64,000 nucleotides of DNA from Enoplolaimus lenunculus (taxonomy: Eukaryota > Nematoda > Enoplea > Enoplida > Thoracostomopsidae): positions 186,001 to 250,000 of the forward strand of contig JASANG010000733.1 of assembly GCA_030248215.1 (NCBI GenBank). Direction: 5' to 3'. The notes beneath the pieces were generated by a model. That model was not told the origin of the DNA. It ran no database searches and was given only the letters and a program-made list of their open reading frames with translations. Of the stretch, positions 12,301 to 27,300 are shown one piece after another (the stretch's first letter is position 1; every line of letters starts with the position of its first letter). Both the position numbers and the translations under genes were made by a program.

Positions 12301-15300
12301 TGTCAAAATACCCCCAGAAACACAGCTGTTACTAATGGAGGCCAATGTGAAGAACAGGGGTGGAACAGTATTATAAGTTTATTCCGAAGCATAAGCCTAA
12401 GCCTATGCCTGAGGCTGAGCCTAAGCCTAAGCCTAAGCATAAGCGTAAGAATGAGTTTATTCCTAAGCATAAGCCTAAGGCTAAGCCTAAGCCTAAGCGT
12501 AAGCGTAAAAATGAGTTTATTCCTAAGCCTAAGCCTAAGCGAAGCAAAAAAATTAGTCTAAAGCTTAAGCTTGTTCTATTCTAGTCCCGCAGAAAAACGG
12601 TCCGCTCCTGATCTTTACATGGGCCCAAACAGACGAAAACGCGAAACACCATTTCTAAGAGAATGGCAGAATATCATTACTCTTACACTTTACGTCTGTG
12701 TTTAGGTAAGAAAATTGGCCAATGTATAAAGAACAAATCCGTAGCAGTAGTATAAGCATATTTCTAAGCCTAAGCCTGAACCTGATCGTAAGAATAAGCT
12801 TACACCTAAGCGGTCTAAAGGTTAAGCTTACTCTATTGCAGCCCCTAAGAAAATCTTTCCGCCCCTGAAAAATGTTTACCTGGAGCACACGTGCATTTGT
12901 AGCCATTTTCAAAATCTTGGCACGATGCACCGTTTTGGCATATACCAGCTTTGCACGCATCCAACTCGTACTGACATCCGACGCCATCATAATCTGTAAA
13001 AGTTCAAAAAAAATTTGGCCGATTATTTGAACGAGCATTTGCCTCAAACGCGAGCGCGTAGCAAAGAGATGGCGCGGAGAGGTCGACTCCTAACCCTGGA
13101 AAAATTTTGGCACTCCTAAACAATTTTCAACATTGCTTGTAAGTCAACAAAAACCCATGTATGCCGCTACTGAAAATCTTTTAAGCCCACCTAGCAAGGT
13201 GACCTGGCTGCGAGCCTACCGGAAGAGCGTGAAATAAACGTAAGCGCAATGAACATTTAAACGTGCTCATCCAGATAGCATAGCGCGTCCGTGGCTGGAG
13301 TGGTCGCACCGGATCGCCAACGATGACCTTGTCTAAATATGAACCGTTCGTAGTTTGCTAAACTAAACAAATAGTCTGTTTAGGTTTGATATTAAAAATG
13401 GTTTTTCTAAAATTGAAACAAATCTAAACGTCAATTAAATCCACCTTTAGGACAAGTGCATTCAAGACGCGATCCAAAATCGCCACACACTCCGCTGTTG
13501 TGACACGGGTTACCAATGCAACGATCCGGTGCTTTTTCGCAATTTTTACCATCGACACCTTTTGGACACCTGCAATCACATTTGAAAACAAAGAGTAAAT
13601 ATTAACTTCGCTTAATACAAAATTGTTTAAAATCTTTTCGAATAACTTAAAATATACTCCGACTAATATTGTTTATTTTTCAGCATATTAATACTGTAAG
13701 GGATGCGCTATACTCGGCCACGTGTTGCCGGACGTCGCCGCGCTGCGGCACGGTAAAAAGTTTGCCGCACGCTGCCGCACACTGCCGCGCGGCGCTGTAA
13801 AACTCTTTATTAAAAATTGCCGCACGCTGCAGCGCGGCGCTGTAAAACTCTTTATTAAAAATTGCCGCACGCTGCCGCGCGGCGCTGTAAAACTCTTTAT
13901 TAAAAATTGCCGCACGCTGCCGCGCGGCGCTGTAAAACTCTTTATTAAAAATTGCCGCACGCTGCCGCGCGGCGCTGTAAAACTCTTTATTAAAAATTGC
14001 GGCACGCTGCCGCGCGGCGCTGTAAAACTCTTTATTAAAAATTGCCGCACGCTGCCGCGCGGCGCTGTAAAACTCTTTATTAAAAATTGCCGCACGCTGC
14101 CGCGCGGCGCTGTAAAACTCTTTATTAAAAATTGCCGCACGCTGCCGCGCGGCGCTGTAAAACTCTTTATTAAAAATTGCCGCACGCTGCCGCGCGGCGC
14201 TGTAAAACTCTTTATTAAAAATTGCCGCACGCTGCCGCGCGGCGCTGTAAAACTCTTTATTAAAAATTGCCGCACGCTGCCGCGCGGCGCTGTAAAACTC
14301 TTTATTAAAAATTGCCGCACGCTGCCGCGCGGCGCTGTAAAACTCTTTATTAAAAATTGCCGCACGCTGCCGCGCGGCGCTGTAAAACTCTTTATTAAAA
14401 ATTGCCGCACGCTGCCGCGCGGCGCTGTAAAACTCTTTATTAAAAATTGCCGCACGCTGCCGCGCGGCGCTGTAAAACTCTTTATTAAAAATTGCCGCAC
14501 GCTGCCGCGCGGCGCTGTAAAACTCTTTATTAAAAATTGCCGCACGCTGCCGCGCGGCGCTGTAAAACTCTTTATTAAAAATTGCCGCACGCTGCCGCGC
14601 GGCGCTGTAAAACTCTTTATTAAAAATTGCCGCACGCTGCCGCGCGGCGCTGTAAAACTCTTTATTAAAAATTGCCGCACGCTGCCGCGCGGCGCTGTAA
14701 CACTCTATAATCAAAATTGCCGCACGCTGCCGCGCGGCGCTGTAAAACTCTTTATTAAAAATTGCCGCACGCTGCCGCGCGGCGCTGTAAAACTCTTTAT
14801 TAAAAATTGCCGCACGCTGCCGCGCGGCGCTGTAAAACTCTTTATTAAAAATTGCCGCACGCTGCCGCGCGGCGCTGTAAAACTCTTTATTAAAAATTGC
14901 CGCACGCTGCCGCGCGGCGCTGTAAAACTCTTTATTAAAAATTGCCGCACGCTGCCGCGCGGCGCTGTAAAACTCTTTATTAAAAATTGCCGCACGCTGC
15001 CGCGCGGCGCTGTAAAACTCTTTATTAAAAATTGCCGCACGCTGCCGCGCGGCGCTGTAAAACTCTTTATTAAAAATTGCCGCACGCTGACGCGCGGCGG
15101 CGTGCAACGGCGTGCAGCGACGTGCAGCGACGTGTGGCGGCGTACGATTTAGTAAAGTATAGCGCAACCGTAACCTTGCTCAATAAATGCTATAAAAATC
15201 TGCACGATTTTAGCATCATCTTCCACTCAAACAAATCTCGAAACAAAATCGTGGACTCCAATTTTAAAGTATACAACTCCGGTAAAATTCGTTTCAAAAA

Positions 15301-18300
15301 TTTCTATTCTCCAATCACTTACACACAGTAGTAGTCGTTCAGTAGATTGACACAAGGCGCATCATTTTGACACAACTTCGACGAACAGCCACCTTTTTCT
15401 TCTTCACAGCGTGGGCCACCCCATCCAGGAGCGCATTGACACGAAAATGCAGCCAAACCTTCGATGCAAGTCCCGTTATTCAAACACGGATCCGATGAGC
15501 ATTCGTCAATTTCGATCTGAAACAGAGAAAACAAAATCTGTTGATAAATATTTAATACAAAAAATTTGGTGTCGAGTTCAATTCAATTGCGGGCTATGTC
15601 TTGGACACTTGTGCCGACAGTTACGCTTAGGTTTAGACTCGGTCTTAAGCTTAGGTTGAGCAAAACGTTTACCTATGCCCTACCTATTGTCTAAGCATAA
15701 GTCGAAGCCGAGATGTAAATGCGGAGAAAGCGACCAAGAACCCGGTAATAAATCAGTCGATGATTTGTTGAAACCTGTTGTGGATTAAATTTAAACTAGA
15801 AATAGCTATTACCCTACACTCGCAAGCGGGACCAGAGGTGGGAACGGCATGGGGAGGCCCCACATCCCCCTTCAAATTTTTTTTGTGACAAAATGATAAC
15901 GTCCCTCCTTACCGTACAATTTTTCGCCACAGAAATTTTTTTGGTGATAAAACGGTAGTACCGACCCATTTCATTTTTTCCTCAGAAGTTTTTTTGTGAT
16001 AAAACGATAAGGTTCCTTGCCTTACAATTTTTCGCTGCCAATGGCATATATATATAGTTTACAGTAAAAACTGCATTTCCTAACATTTGCCCGCTCGCTC
16101 CCCTCGTCACAAATTTCTGGATCCGCTGCTGCATCTATACTACGTGCAAATTAAGTGGCTTTTATGCCCATCTTTACAAGCGAGCGTCGGGCTTACATCA
16201 CAGTATTCGCCAGTAAATCCATCTCTACAATTGCATTTAAACCCGTTGACCAAATCTAAACACGCCTGAGTGCCTGGTCCACATTGTTTCAGCGTTTCAC
16301 ACTCGTTAATGTTGTGCTCGCAGTGTGTGCCTAAAATATTTCAAGTTTCACAATAGGTTACAAACACGGTGTTGACCCACGCTAACCAAAATCTTATACT
16401 TTCATACGCGTACGGGTCACAACTGGCGCCCGAAAAAAACTATTATGCCCGATTTGGGTTGTAGCCACCCACAGCATTCGTGACTCGCACTTCGTTTGTG
16501 TACCTTGAAATCCAAGTCTGCAATCACATCGATACGTTGGTCCTTCATTAATACACGTTGCGTTATTATGACACGGCTGTGACGAACAGTGATCTTGTTT
16601 GTGTTGACAATTCGCACCAAAATAACCCTAAAAAATATCACAACAAAAACAAAATTTAAAAAAAACTGGCTTGGCCGATGAAAAATTAGCCAGAGTAAAA
16701 AAATTGAAATATGGCATTGTTTTAGTAAAAATATTCAAATTGTGAAAGATATTTTGTCAAGCAGCGAAAACTTTACAAGACTGGTCATTGTACCCAAAAT
16801 TAATTACACTCTCAACCATAACCAAGCTGTGCTTTGGTTTAAAATAATATGACGGAAGGCGGAAAGCTTTGATTAATATTATTTAGGCAAGAAAAACTAT
16901 TATTTATCAATCGTCAGACTTTTTGTACCTGAGGACATTTGCAAAAATAAGTTTCAACATCATCCTGGCACGTTCCACCGTTTTGACACGGGTCTGACGC
17001 ACATTCGTCGTTGTCAATTTCACAGTATTCACCTGAAACAGTATTATCAGTTGGTAAAACCAAGAGTGCATGATACCCTTTAACAAGAGTATGCAACTGG
17101 GTACATTCTATGTAGAAAAAATGTACCCAGCGCGCGTTGCATTTTTGGCTTACCCCCCGTATTTGGGGGGTTCAAAACCTCCATCGATGTTGAAATTCAT
17201 GTGCTAATGTATATACTAAAATGTGGTCCGATTATATTTTCGGTACTGGCTTGCGGATACACGTGTAAAATGAACGTAAAATTGACCCCCCCCCCAAAAT
17301 GAGGGAGGGGTAGGCCAAACACGCAACGCGTGCCGGTACATTCTTTAATACACAAAATGTACCCAGTTGCACACTCTTGTTAGAGTGATCATCCACTCTT
17401 GGTAAAAGCAATTAATATCACATTTCGTCAAAAACTGTTATCGTGGATAATTTGTTGTAAAAATAGCAACCATCTTGACAACAAGAAACTAGCCAGGACT
17501 GGCGTTAGGATAATCGTCCTCCAAACAGGTCCAAGTGACTCCCATTAAAATGTAAAACAGCTCTATATCTTCGTGGTCGGCGTAAAAAATTTTAGTTTGC
17601 CAAGACGGGGGCTCCCAAGAGTAGGGTCCTCCATTTGGGCGGGGCGGGGGGGTTGAGGGGCGCTTCCGCTGGTAGTTAAAATAGCCAGTGCCCACTGCAA
17701 AACGAGTGAACAGCATTACTGAACCATCGTAATAAAACGCAATAACTTGCACACCGCAACACCGGCGTGAACAGAACAAAAAATCTGCAACACAAATTAC
17801 AACTGGTACACAATAGCCATGCAATGATTGTGGCCAGATTGATAACATCGTGTACCTACGCACGTTATTGCACTGTAAATTCCAAAGAGTTAATTAATCA
17901 ACTCAGACGAACTGTTTAGCTATTTCTGAGTTAATAACAGAAAACTTTAACTCACTCTCAGTTGAGTTGATTCTCACTCCGATTTCAGTTGACCTCGGAT
18001 GAATTGATTAATTAAATCAGAATGCGTTGAATCAACTCAGAATTGCGAGTTCTGATAATCATAACTCTCAGACTGAGTGATTCAACTAATTCTGAGTGAA
18101 AATCAACTCACTGGACTTTACAGTACGTTAAAGATTCTGAGTTGATTAATTAAATCAGAATGCGTTGAATCAACTCAGAATTGTGAGTTCTGATAATCCT
18201 AACTCTCAGACTGAGTGATTCAACTCATTCTGAGTGAAAATCAACTCACTGGAATTTACAGTACGTTAAAGATTCATTAGAAAAAATCAAATACCTGTCC

Positions 18301-21300
18301 AACCGGGCTCACAAACGCAATACATGTTGAACATACGGTCGACACATCTGCCATTGACACACGGCGCATCTTCGCACAAATTTCGCTTCAACTGACACCG
18401 TTTGCCGTAAAATCCGTTCGGACAGTCGCATTTAAAATCGTTCGTTCCATCGATGCAAGTAGCGTTCAGGGCACACGGTTCTAACGCGCAGTCATCTGTA
18501 AAAAAATACCAGCGTGCGGGTACAAAATGATTTTTAGAAAGCGAGGGTTGAAATTATTTTTTTAACAAATTGGGTTATTATGGTAAAATCAAATAATACA
18601 TGAGCTTAAGGTAATGCAAAAAGGTAAAGCAATCAACTAAAAGTATTAAAAATAGCATACAGAAAGTGTAAGTCTTGAAATTTTACGAAACTGAGAGGAT
18701 TTCTTCCGTGTAAATTCCAGTGAGTTGATTTTAACTCAGTATGAATTGAATCACTCAATAAGCTGAGTTAGGACTTTCAGAACTCAGAATTCTGAGTCAA
18801 TAAAAGTCACTCTGAGTTTAATTATTCAACTTACGCGGAATCAACTGAACTCAGAGCAAGGATCAGTTCAACTTACAGTGAGTTATAATGTTTACTGTTA
18901 TTAACTCAGAAATAACAAACTCTCTAGCTGAGTTGGTTAATCAACTCACTGGAATTTAATAATGATTTGAAAAAATTTACGCTTTTTCATAATTAGAAAT
19001 ATTTGTATGGAAGTTTGACCAGGAACGAGCAGCGTTTATCTGTCAGCACTAAAACTGGTATACAGGCAACAGGTCCAGCCGTATTCAGAACGAGAATGCG
19101 TAAATTATTTCGGCCAAAAATCATGTATTCAAAATATACGAAATTGGAGCACAGGGGCTAATCTTTACACGGCACCGAAGCGTTTGTTGCAAACTTAAAA
19201 ATAGTTTGAGATTTCTATTAACATACACATCCGCTCCTAAAACGACATTTTGCATGAATTTAAATTTTAAAATTTGAAACGTTCCGGAATCGCGTGTGAA
19301 AAATTCCGCATTTCGTTGTGGAAGTTGACTTGTACGCATTTTCTAACGAAACATTAATACTAACCAAGTGCTCCGATCGTTAAACTATTAATAACAGCAT
19401 ATACATTTAGCGTTTTGAACTAGTAAAAAATAGAATTGACGCCACTAACCGATATTTGTTTCACATCTCGTACCAGTCCATCCTGGTAAACATTGACAAT
19501 AGAATCGGCCCAAGTGCAGCGGTCGGCAATCGCCACCGTTTTCGCACGGATTTGCGCCTCCACAAGGATTGACAATTTGTGAGCAGCTGAAAACAAACAC
19601 CATTTTTGAAATTTACTATTTTACTCAAGCATATCTTTCGTTTTTTTGCTCAAAATTCAAAAAATCCAGTAGTGATGTCATTTTTCAATTCAGAAACGGA
19701 GATATTTGCTGTCCCTGTTCAAAACTGGCGTTCGGATATTCGGCCACTACCTATACAGGTCCGAGGGAGACCCCCGCTGAAATGTTTCACAGTTGTATAA
19801 CTTCGTGGTCCGCAAAAATTTACTTTGTTTGCCCCAACATGGGCTCCCCACGGGCAGTCGGGACCGGCAATTGGGGCGTTTGGGGGAACTTTCGCCGGCA
19901 CTGTGCCTCGTTTACAGACAGCGATATTTCGGAACACAGCAAAACATCGTTCACATGCTTCTATTCGGTACTCGGGTACATTCTGCATGAACATTGATTT
20001 TGAACGAAATTTTCCAAATTCATTAATTATAAAAACAACGTTGTGCATCAAGGTGGCTAAATGAGTGATTAATGTGGACACAAAAGTTAAGCTATTGCGA
20101 GCACTTCTGAAGTATATATATATATATTTGTGATTACCCAGAAAACAATAAGCAATATATATATATTTGTGATTACCCAGAAAACAATTATGTTTAAGCA
20201 ATTTGGTTTTTAAGGTGAAGCAAGTGCATACCGAGATGAAATTTTCAATCCAACCTTTAAAGTTGAAACGCGTCTAAGCATGAGTTGTTGCGTATATTTG
20301 ATTTTCGTAAATTTTTTTTACCTGATAAATTTGTAGCACAACAATATTTTTTCACATGAAAAAAAACTACACTGATAATGAGTTTACTCGGCGCCTGTAA
20401 ATCCTATTCTGCATAAACATTTTGTTGTTCCAGCGCCTGGTAAATCTTGGCAAACACCGCCGTTTGGACACTGTGCACCGAAACATTCGTTCGGGCCAAA
20501 TTCACATTTTTCACCAGTGTAATCTGAAATCAGGTTTATTATACGTACTGGTTTAGGCTTTCTTCAATTAGAAAATTTTTCATAATAAATTGGGCCAATG
20601 TAAAGAATACGGGCGGAACAGTCTTATAAGCATATTCCTAGGCCTAAGCCTAAGCGTAAGCCGACGCCAAGCAAAAAAAATTAGTTACAAAGTCAGCGGA
20701 GTCGGTAGGCTACTTTCAAGATGCTTCGATAAAACTGGAAGCATATAACGCTTTTATACAATATTTGACTGAAAGTAAGAGCATTCAATAGGGCATGGCA
20801 ACGTTTAGATTACTTTAACGCTTACGTGATTAAAAAATTTTCCCGATTTGACACTGTGCCTATTGATTGGCAAACCTGTTTCAGGATTAAACATTATTCG
20901 CCAACATTTTTTTCAAGATTTAAAATTTCATATTCGGGTCAAATAAATAAAAACTGCAAATTCTGGCACTACGAGATGAAACCAATTTTCACTGTTTAGC
21001 TCGCAGTGTCCATATTTTTGGCTTTCTGTCGAATCGCTTGTTCAAATATTTTTTTGAAATATTCCAACTCACTTTGTGGACAAACACAAGTGTATCCGTT
21101 ATCTTTATCGACACACGTTGCCCCGTAAAAGCAGGGCTGTGACGCGCAGGCGTTAACGTTTTCTTCACACAACGATCCAGTGAATCCTGGCCGACAGCGG
21201 CATACGGTTGTATGATGGACGATTTCACAAATGCCGCCGTTTTGACAATTAAACGCTTCGCAGTCAACTACAAAACCAAAATGTTCAATTGTGTCCAAAA

Positions 21301-24300
21301 TACGATATAGAGTAAACCGTATCAAGTCAACTCATAGCCCGACAACTTGTACTCTTCGAAATTTCGTCGACTCGACAATTCGTCGCTCATCGTTATACTT
21401 AGGCTTAGGCTTAGTCGAGGGATCACGGGTAGAATTTACGCTTTGATCTACTCATAGGCTTTAGAACGCTGGTGAGCGACAAGTTGTCGGTTGACGAATT
21501 ATCGTAGATTCAGAGTATACAAGAGTAAAATACAAGAGTACTCCGGAAATTTGTGGCCGGAATATATAAAACAAGGTAATTTTGATAAGTATTATCAATA
21601 AGCTCGCGGTCTCCGAGGCTGCGACACTTTGTTTGTATTTGTCATGATAACTCGAAAAAGTATTGATTTCGAAATATAATATTCTGGTTAAAATTATTAT
21701 CCATTTTCGAAGAATATCGTATTACGTTTTGATGCTTTAATAGCTGCGCCGTGTACAAAAACCGTTGAACCATCGAATGATAAAAGCAAACTATTTGATT
21801 CCAACTACAGGCCGTTAATAATAATAATTGATAATTCGACACATAGATTTAATATTTAAATTAAAATGTTGAACAATTGTAAATTTTTCACAAACAAGCG
21901 TTATTGACGTACCTGGTTTGCAATTTGATGCACCAGTAGATCCTTCGAATTCGGTGAACGTTCGATTATGGCACTCAATGCATCGCGGTTGTCCAGGGCT
22001 GGGTTGGTAAAAATTGCGAGGACATTTCGAACACGGCTGTAAACCGGTATTGCTGAATTCACCAAGTTCGCATGGCTCTGAAATACAAAATGTCACTATG
22101 ACCATCACTGTAGCCAGCTCACTTTGCTTGAGGGGCTGAAATAATATTTCATGACAAATATACAAGGGTTGACTTTACAAGCAAGGTTGAAAAAAATTTC
22201 CAAGGGAGTCAAAATTTTTTCAGGGGGGAACTGAGCGCCACTGGCCACCCCTTGGCTGCGGGACCAACTATATGACCTAATGTGTGTTTGATTAATACAA
22301 TTCGACATTCACCGCTCTATCCCACCAGTATGTATTATTGTTACGGTTAGGATCAACAAATGTGTCCCTGACATTATATCATAATACAGCGCAGCGGTTT
22401 TGTTGGTAAACCAATTACCGAACCATAGTATGCTATGATGTGCTCGAGGGGACTTTAGAAAACTTCCATCCAAACACTTAAATTTTAATTGTTAACTTGT
22501 GCTATGAACAGTTCTAAAACAAACTTGTCTTTTCGTAGATAATTTATGTTTTTATGCATTACTGGGCCAATCTATAGAACAGGAGCGGAACAGTATTATA
22601 AGCATATTTCTAAGCCTAAGCCTAAACCTAATCGTAAACCTAAGCGTAAATATGAGCATATTCCTAAGTCTAAGCCTAAGCTTAAGCCTAGTCAAGCAAA
22701 AAAATAGTCTAAAGCTTAAGCTTACTCTTTTCAAGTCCCACAGAAAAACATTCCGCCCCTGATCTTTACATGGGCCCATTATTGCTCGTTATCTTGTAAT
22801 CTTACAACAAAATCTTTGATGGTGAAGTTAGCGCCGTACAAAGCTCAACTGCGCTAACGGACGTAAAAAATTAAAGACATACGAGTGAAATGAATGACTT
22901 ACATAAGGGGTTCAAACATTTCCGGCCACCAAACTTTATAGCTGGCTGAGCCTGTTTCGGTCTCACCTCTTCTCTCTGGCTGCGGGTCTTGCGTTAATGC
23001 TTCAATGCCAGAACCAAATTATACTTCACACAATTGTTTTCTACCTGTCCACAAACCGTTTAGGACATTTACTTTATATACCATGAATACAGCCCGTCCA
23101 GGCAAAAATCTCCACATAATTAATGGGTTTTGTAGACGGCAACAGAACCAATCAGGACATACCTAAACAACTCGATGGCCCAGTTGCGCCAAGATCATGC
23201 GTAAATGTACTGGTCGGACAAGGTTGACATTCGATAAATCCACCAATCGGCGGCGGACCTGCGTACGTGTTTTTAGGACACAGTTGACATGGGATCATAC
23301 CGGTTGCGGAATGCATACCATTGCCACAGACGGCTGAAATAGAAGTATTAATATTTAATCATTTATGCTAGCGGCAAAAATGGTGGTCCTCAACAGGATT
23401 GAAAATGGACCAATATGTCGCAGGTGTGTTTTGAAAATTTTGATGAGTCACGATGGGGTATGAGTCAAACTGACCCATGTGACTCATACATCATTGGTAT
23501 TAGCAACAGTGAATGATGCATACTTCAACAAGAGTATGTAACTGGGTACATTCTGTGTAGGAAACAATGTAAACGGCACACGTTGCATTTTTGGCCTACC
23601 ACCCCTTTATTTAGAGGGGGATACAACCTGTGCGAACCATGACACTGTACATATGTGGCATCAAAAATGTTCCGCTTATAGTTTAATTTAGAGTTATTGC
23701 ATATGACAGTGATCGCCTTTCTAAATAAAGGGAGTCGGCCAAAAACGCAACGCGCGGTGGTACATTTTATACCATGGAGAAAACCAAGAGTTGCACACAC
23801 TTGTATCATGCACTATTACTAATGCAAACGACGCCCGACTAAGAATATTATCATTTGAGTTACCATGAGAACCTTGAATGTTTCCGTTGATTTCCAACAG
23901 TAACATAGCTATATATCAAAATTATAGCCATCAGATCTTGTTTACGGGACACGGTATGTCATGAGCCACATATCGTGAACCATTTCCATCTTTGGTGGTC
24001 ATTTTTAGTTTTTTCGAAAATGCCTGCGGGTAAAGATTAGCGATTTGCCACCACACCCTGCTAATTTTCAACCTTCAGATATACCCATATCAGTGAGGCC
24101 TATGATAAATCCAGGTTGCCCCATAGGTCGGTAAGGTCATCTTCTGGTACCCTGGTTTGTCTCACTTACCAAGACAATCGGATGCTTGTTGAGTCCCTTC
24201 GTGCAACGTATACGTTTCTTCTGGGCATACTTTACACACTGTTTGACCCATTTCGTCTTGATAACTGCCTTGCGGGCACAAGAAGCAAGTGTTGTTGTTG

Positions 24301-27300
24301 AAAAATGTTCCCGCAGGGCAAGGCACTAAAACGGAATTTTTGAAAATAAACGAGTTTATATTTAGACAAACTGCTAATAAAAGTTGCACACCTATTTTAT
24401 TTACTGTTGATCAGTTTCAAGTAAGTTTTAGCAATAATTATTCCTTCATTAACCCCTTCTCACATAGAGTTGACTATGCACAACTACAGCGCAATGTATA
24501 TACGTTAAATAATATATATCGCGAAGTGTTTAACAGTTGCAACACGTATATATAGTACTAAATCACCACAAGACGTGACAGCTGAGTGGTTATGGTAAAC
24601 GCCTTCCACTCCAGTCACTGGAGTTTGAACCTAGCATAAAAGTAAGTCTCAGATGAAATAGAAAATATTCATGTGACAAAGGGATAAGAATGCATCAGTA
24701 CAGGAGTCAGTCAAACGGTAGGGACACAATAAATTTGGAACGCCACGCGAGAATATCACTTGACTTGCAAGAGGAGTGAAAAATATTCTCAGGGCCAAAA
24801 TTTTTATAGGGCAATGGGTTTCCCTGGATGTGTCTGGCTAAGGGTCTGCAATGCATTATAATGTACTACTTATTGTTGCTGTTTTAAATATTAATTAATG
24901 TTGGAAATTAGCATTTGTGTAGCTTGGACCAATATATAGAACAGAGCCGTAACAGTAGCATAAGCATATTCTTAAACCTAAGTCTAAGCCAAAGCGTAAA
25001 AAAGAGCTCATATGCCTAAGCCAAAGCAGAACAATATGTCATAAGCTTAAGTAAACTCTATGACAGTAATACATAAAACGTTGCGCCCCTGATCTTTTGC
25101 ATACATGGGCCGTAGCGTCGAAGCGATTTGACATTATTAAGTCCAATTCACGCGTGCATGTTTTTGCTGCGAGAACTTGCAGCTGCAAATTGCACGCAGA
25201 AGTTGCATTTTTTCGTCAGCCAATGAGAAAGCGGGTGCAATTCATTCTGTGAACTTGCATGGCTGTTCACACATGTGAATTATATTTTTAGCTATAATTG
25301 TTAATGAATTATTTGCACCTGCAAGTTTTTCGAATGAAATTTTGGACAAAACTTTGTAAGTGCTAGTTGCAGCTGCAAGTTCTCGCAGCAAAAATTAACA
25401 CGTGTGAATACGGCTTTTACATTGAACTTCAGTGGTTCAACTTCATAAAATAGCAATTTTTTCATTAATTTCTTGTATTTGAACATTTAATTCGGCGTTG
25501 AAAACTTACAGCATTCCGGCAATTTAGCACCGGTCTCAATTTGAACTTTTTCTTTCAGGACTTCTCCGGGTTGGCAGCCGAAGCCTTGGCTCACTCGAGC
25601 AGCAGTTGCGTTCAAGTCAGGACAGCCTACTTGGCCAGCGACGGATCCCCCGCGGATGTGTAACACTGGATTGATTGGCAAGGATGTGCCTTGAAACACA
25701 ACACAAAACGCATTTCAAGACTTGTTAATCCTCCACATTTAAAGTTAAGACTTAGGCTTAGGAATACGCCGAGTAATCGTAGGCTTAGAAAAAGGTTTAG
25801 ACGAAGACTGAGACTTTGGTAAACCTTATACTAAAACCTAAGCCTGAGTATTACCGTAAGCGTGTCGCGAAAATTGTACAAGACCTGATTTTAAGGAAAG
25901 AATATTTTCGCGTTGACGAGTTTCGCTTGCAAAACTGCTGCACACTTTCGTGGTATATTTAAAACGATAACGGAACCAAACGCGTAACCAACACCAAATT
26001 GGCTTCCGGGGCCTCAGTTTTCCCTTTGCAATTTGTGATCCAACCAAGGAAAAGGGTTGCATCGAAGTTTTGATGGTCCACTGTAATATATTGAGCTGGA
26101 CGGTCCTTAGCGGAACAATTGCTCGTAAATGTGTTTGTTTTTATGGAGAGAGATAAAGCACAGGCGTCATGATTGTTTAGTCATTAAGCGGTGTGGTTAA
26201 ACCAATACCTGGAATACTTAAATCGTGAATTGTTTTCAACGTTAAACCACACAGCTGGTAGAATACGGGCTGAAGAACTTCAGGTTTGATTTGTATTGAA
26301 TAATTGGCAATTACCTAAAATAATAATATGTACCAGTTTTCCCGGAACCCGTTGAAAGCGGCTACAGAGTAGGACATACCGGCCGGCGCCGATGATAATA
26401 TATAACTACCCTGTGTATTAAGTTTTAGTAGTCAGCCGGTTTTGCGCAACGTGCAAAAGTGTGCGAATGCACAACAGTCTGCTTGCAAATTTTGTTTTCA
26501 CAGAACAACCACGTTTCCGTTGTAAAAAATATTGTAGAAATACAGTAATACTGGAAAGTTGCTTAAAATACGCATATGGGGCATTCCAGCATTAATAATA
26601 TAGATTATAGCCTCATGAGCACGTATAAATTTCTACAGCGAGAATTCAAAGCTGCAATTTCCAATTGCAAGTTTTTGCATCTAAAAGCATACAACTGCAA
26701 CTTGCACGTTCAAGTGTAACGCGAACTTGCAACGTTGAACTTTTACCTGCAAGCTTTTTTAACGGGGTTTGACGCGAAACTTGCAGATACAAGTTACAGC
26801 CCCAAATCCTCGCACAAAAAACTTGCACGTTTTTGTCGAAATAAACTTGCTTTATTAGTGCACACGAATGTTGCGCAACCACTGCGTTTCCGGTTTAAAT
26901 ACTTACATTTTCCGGTCCACTTGTGAACTGTGCGTCAAGATATTCGACGGTTACCGGAACACTGACAGAACACCGTTGTGAAAGTATTGCGTTCATTGCA
27001 GCGTAATGCGCTGTTATTACTTCTTGATATCCTGCGACGCATTCTGGACCAGCCGGAGTTGCAGTCGGATATACCAGGGTCGCTGTCATTATGTATCGTG
27101 CTGGTTCTTCAGCTAAAACAAAAACAGAATTTTAAGTTTCGATGTCGTAGCCAAACCGGGAGACAGGGGGGTGATCGACCAGATGTAGAAATACTTTTAC
27201 TTCTAGAAAAATTTGAGCTAAAAAATCCCGTTACTTATGATTACTTGCCGTACGTGGAAAGAAAAACAACTGAAAACGCGTGTGCCATTGTGATTCGGCA

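Noticed and set aside
11989-12584. Plus-strand open frames rich in Ser/Leu or Lys/Pro
   Set aside because: Translation of the CCTAAG blocks in the family-A MITE; the same occurs at 43245-43626 and 61198-61407.
13786-15088. Possible CRISPR array
   Set aside because: Units are contiguous 45-bp copies with no unique spacers, in a eukaryotic intron.
13680-15167. Long open frames of 330-495 codons on both strands
   Set aside because: They are readings of the 45-bp satellite, whose length is a multiple of 3. No start context, no domain, and equally open on both strands.
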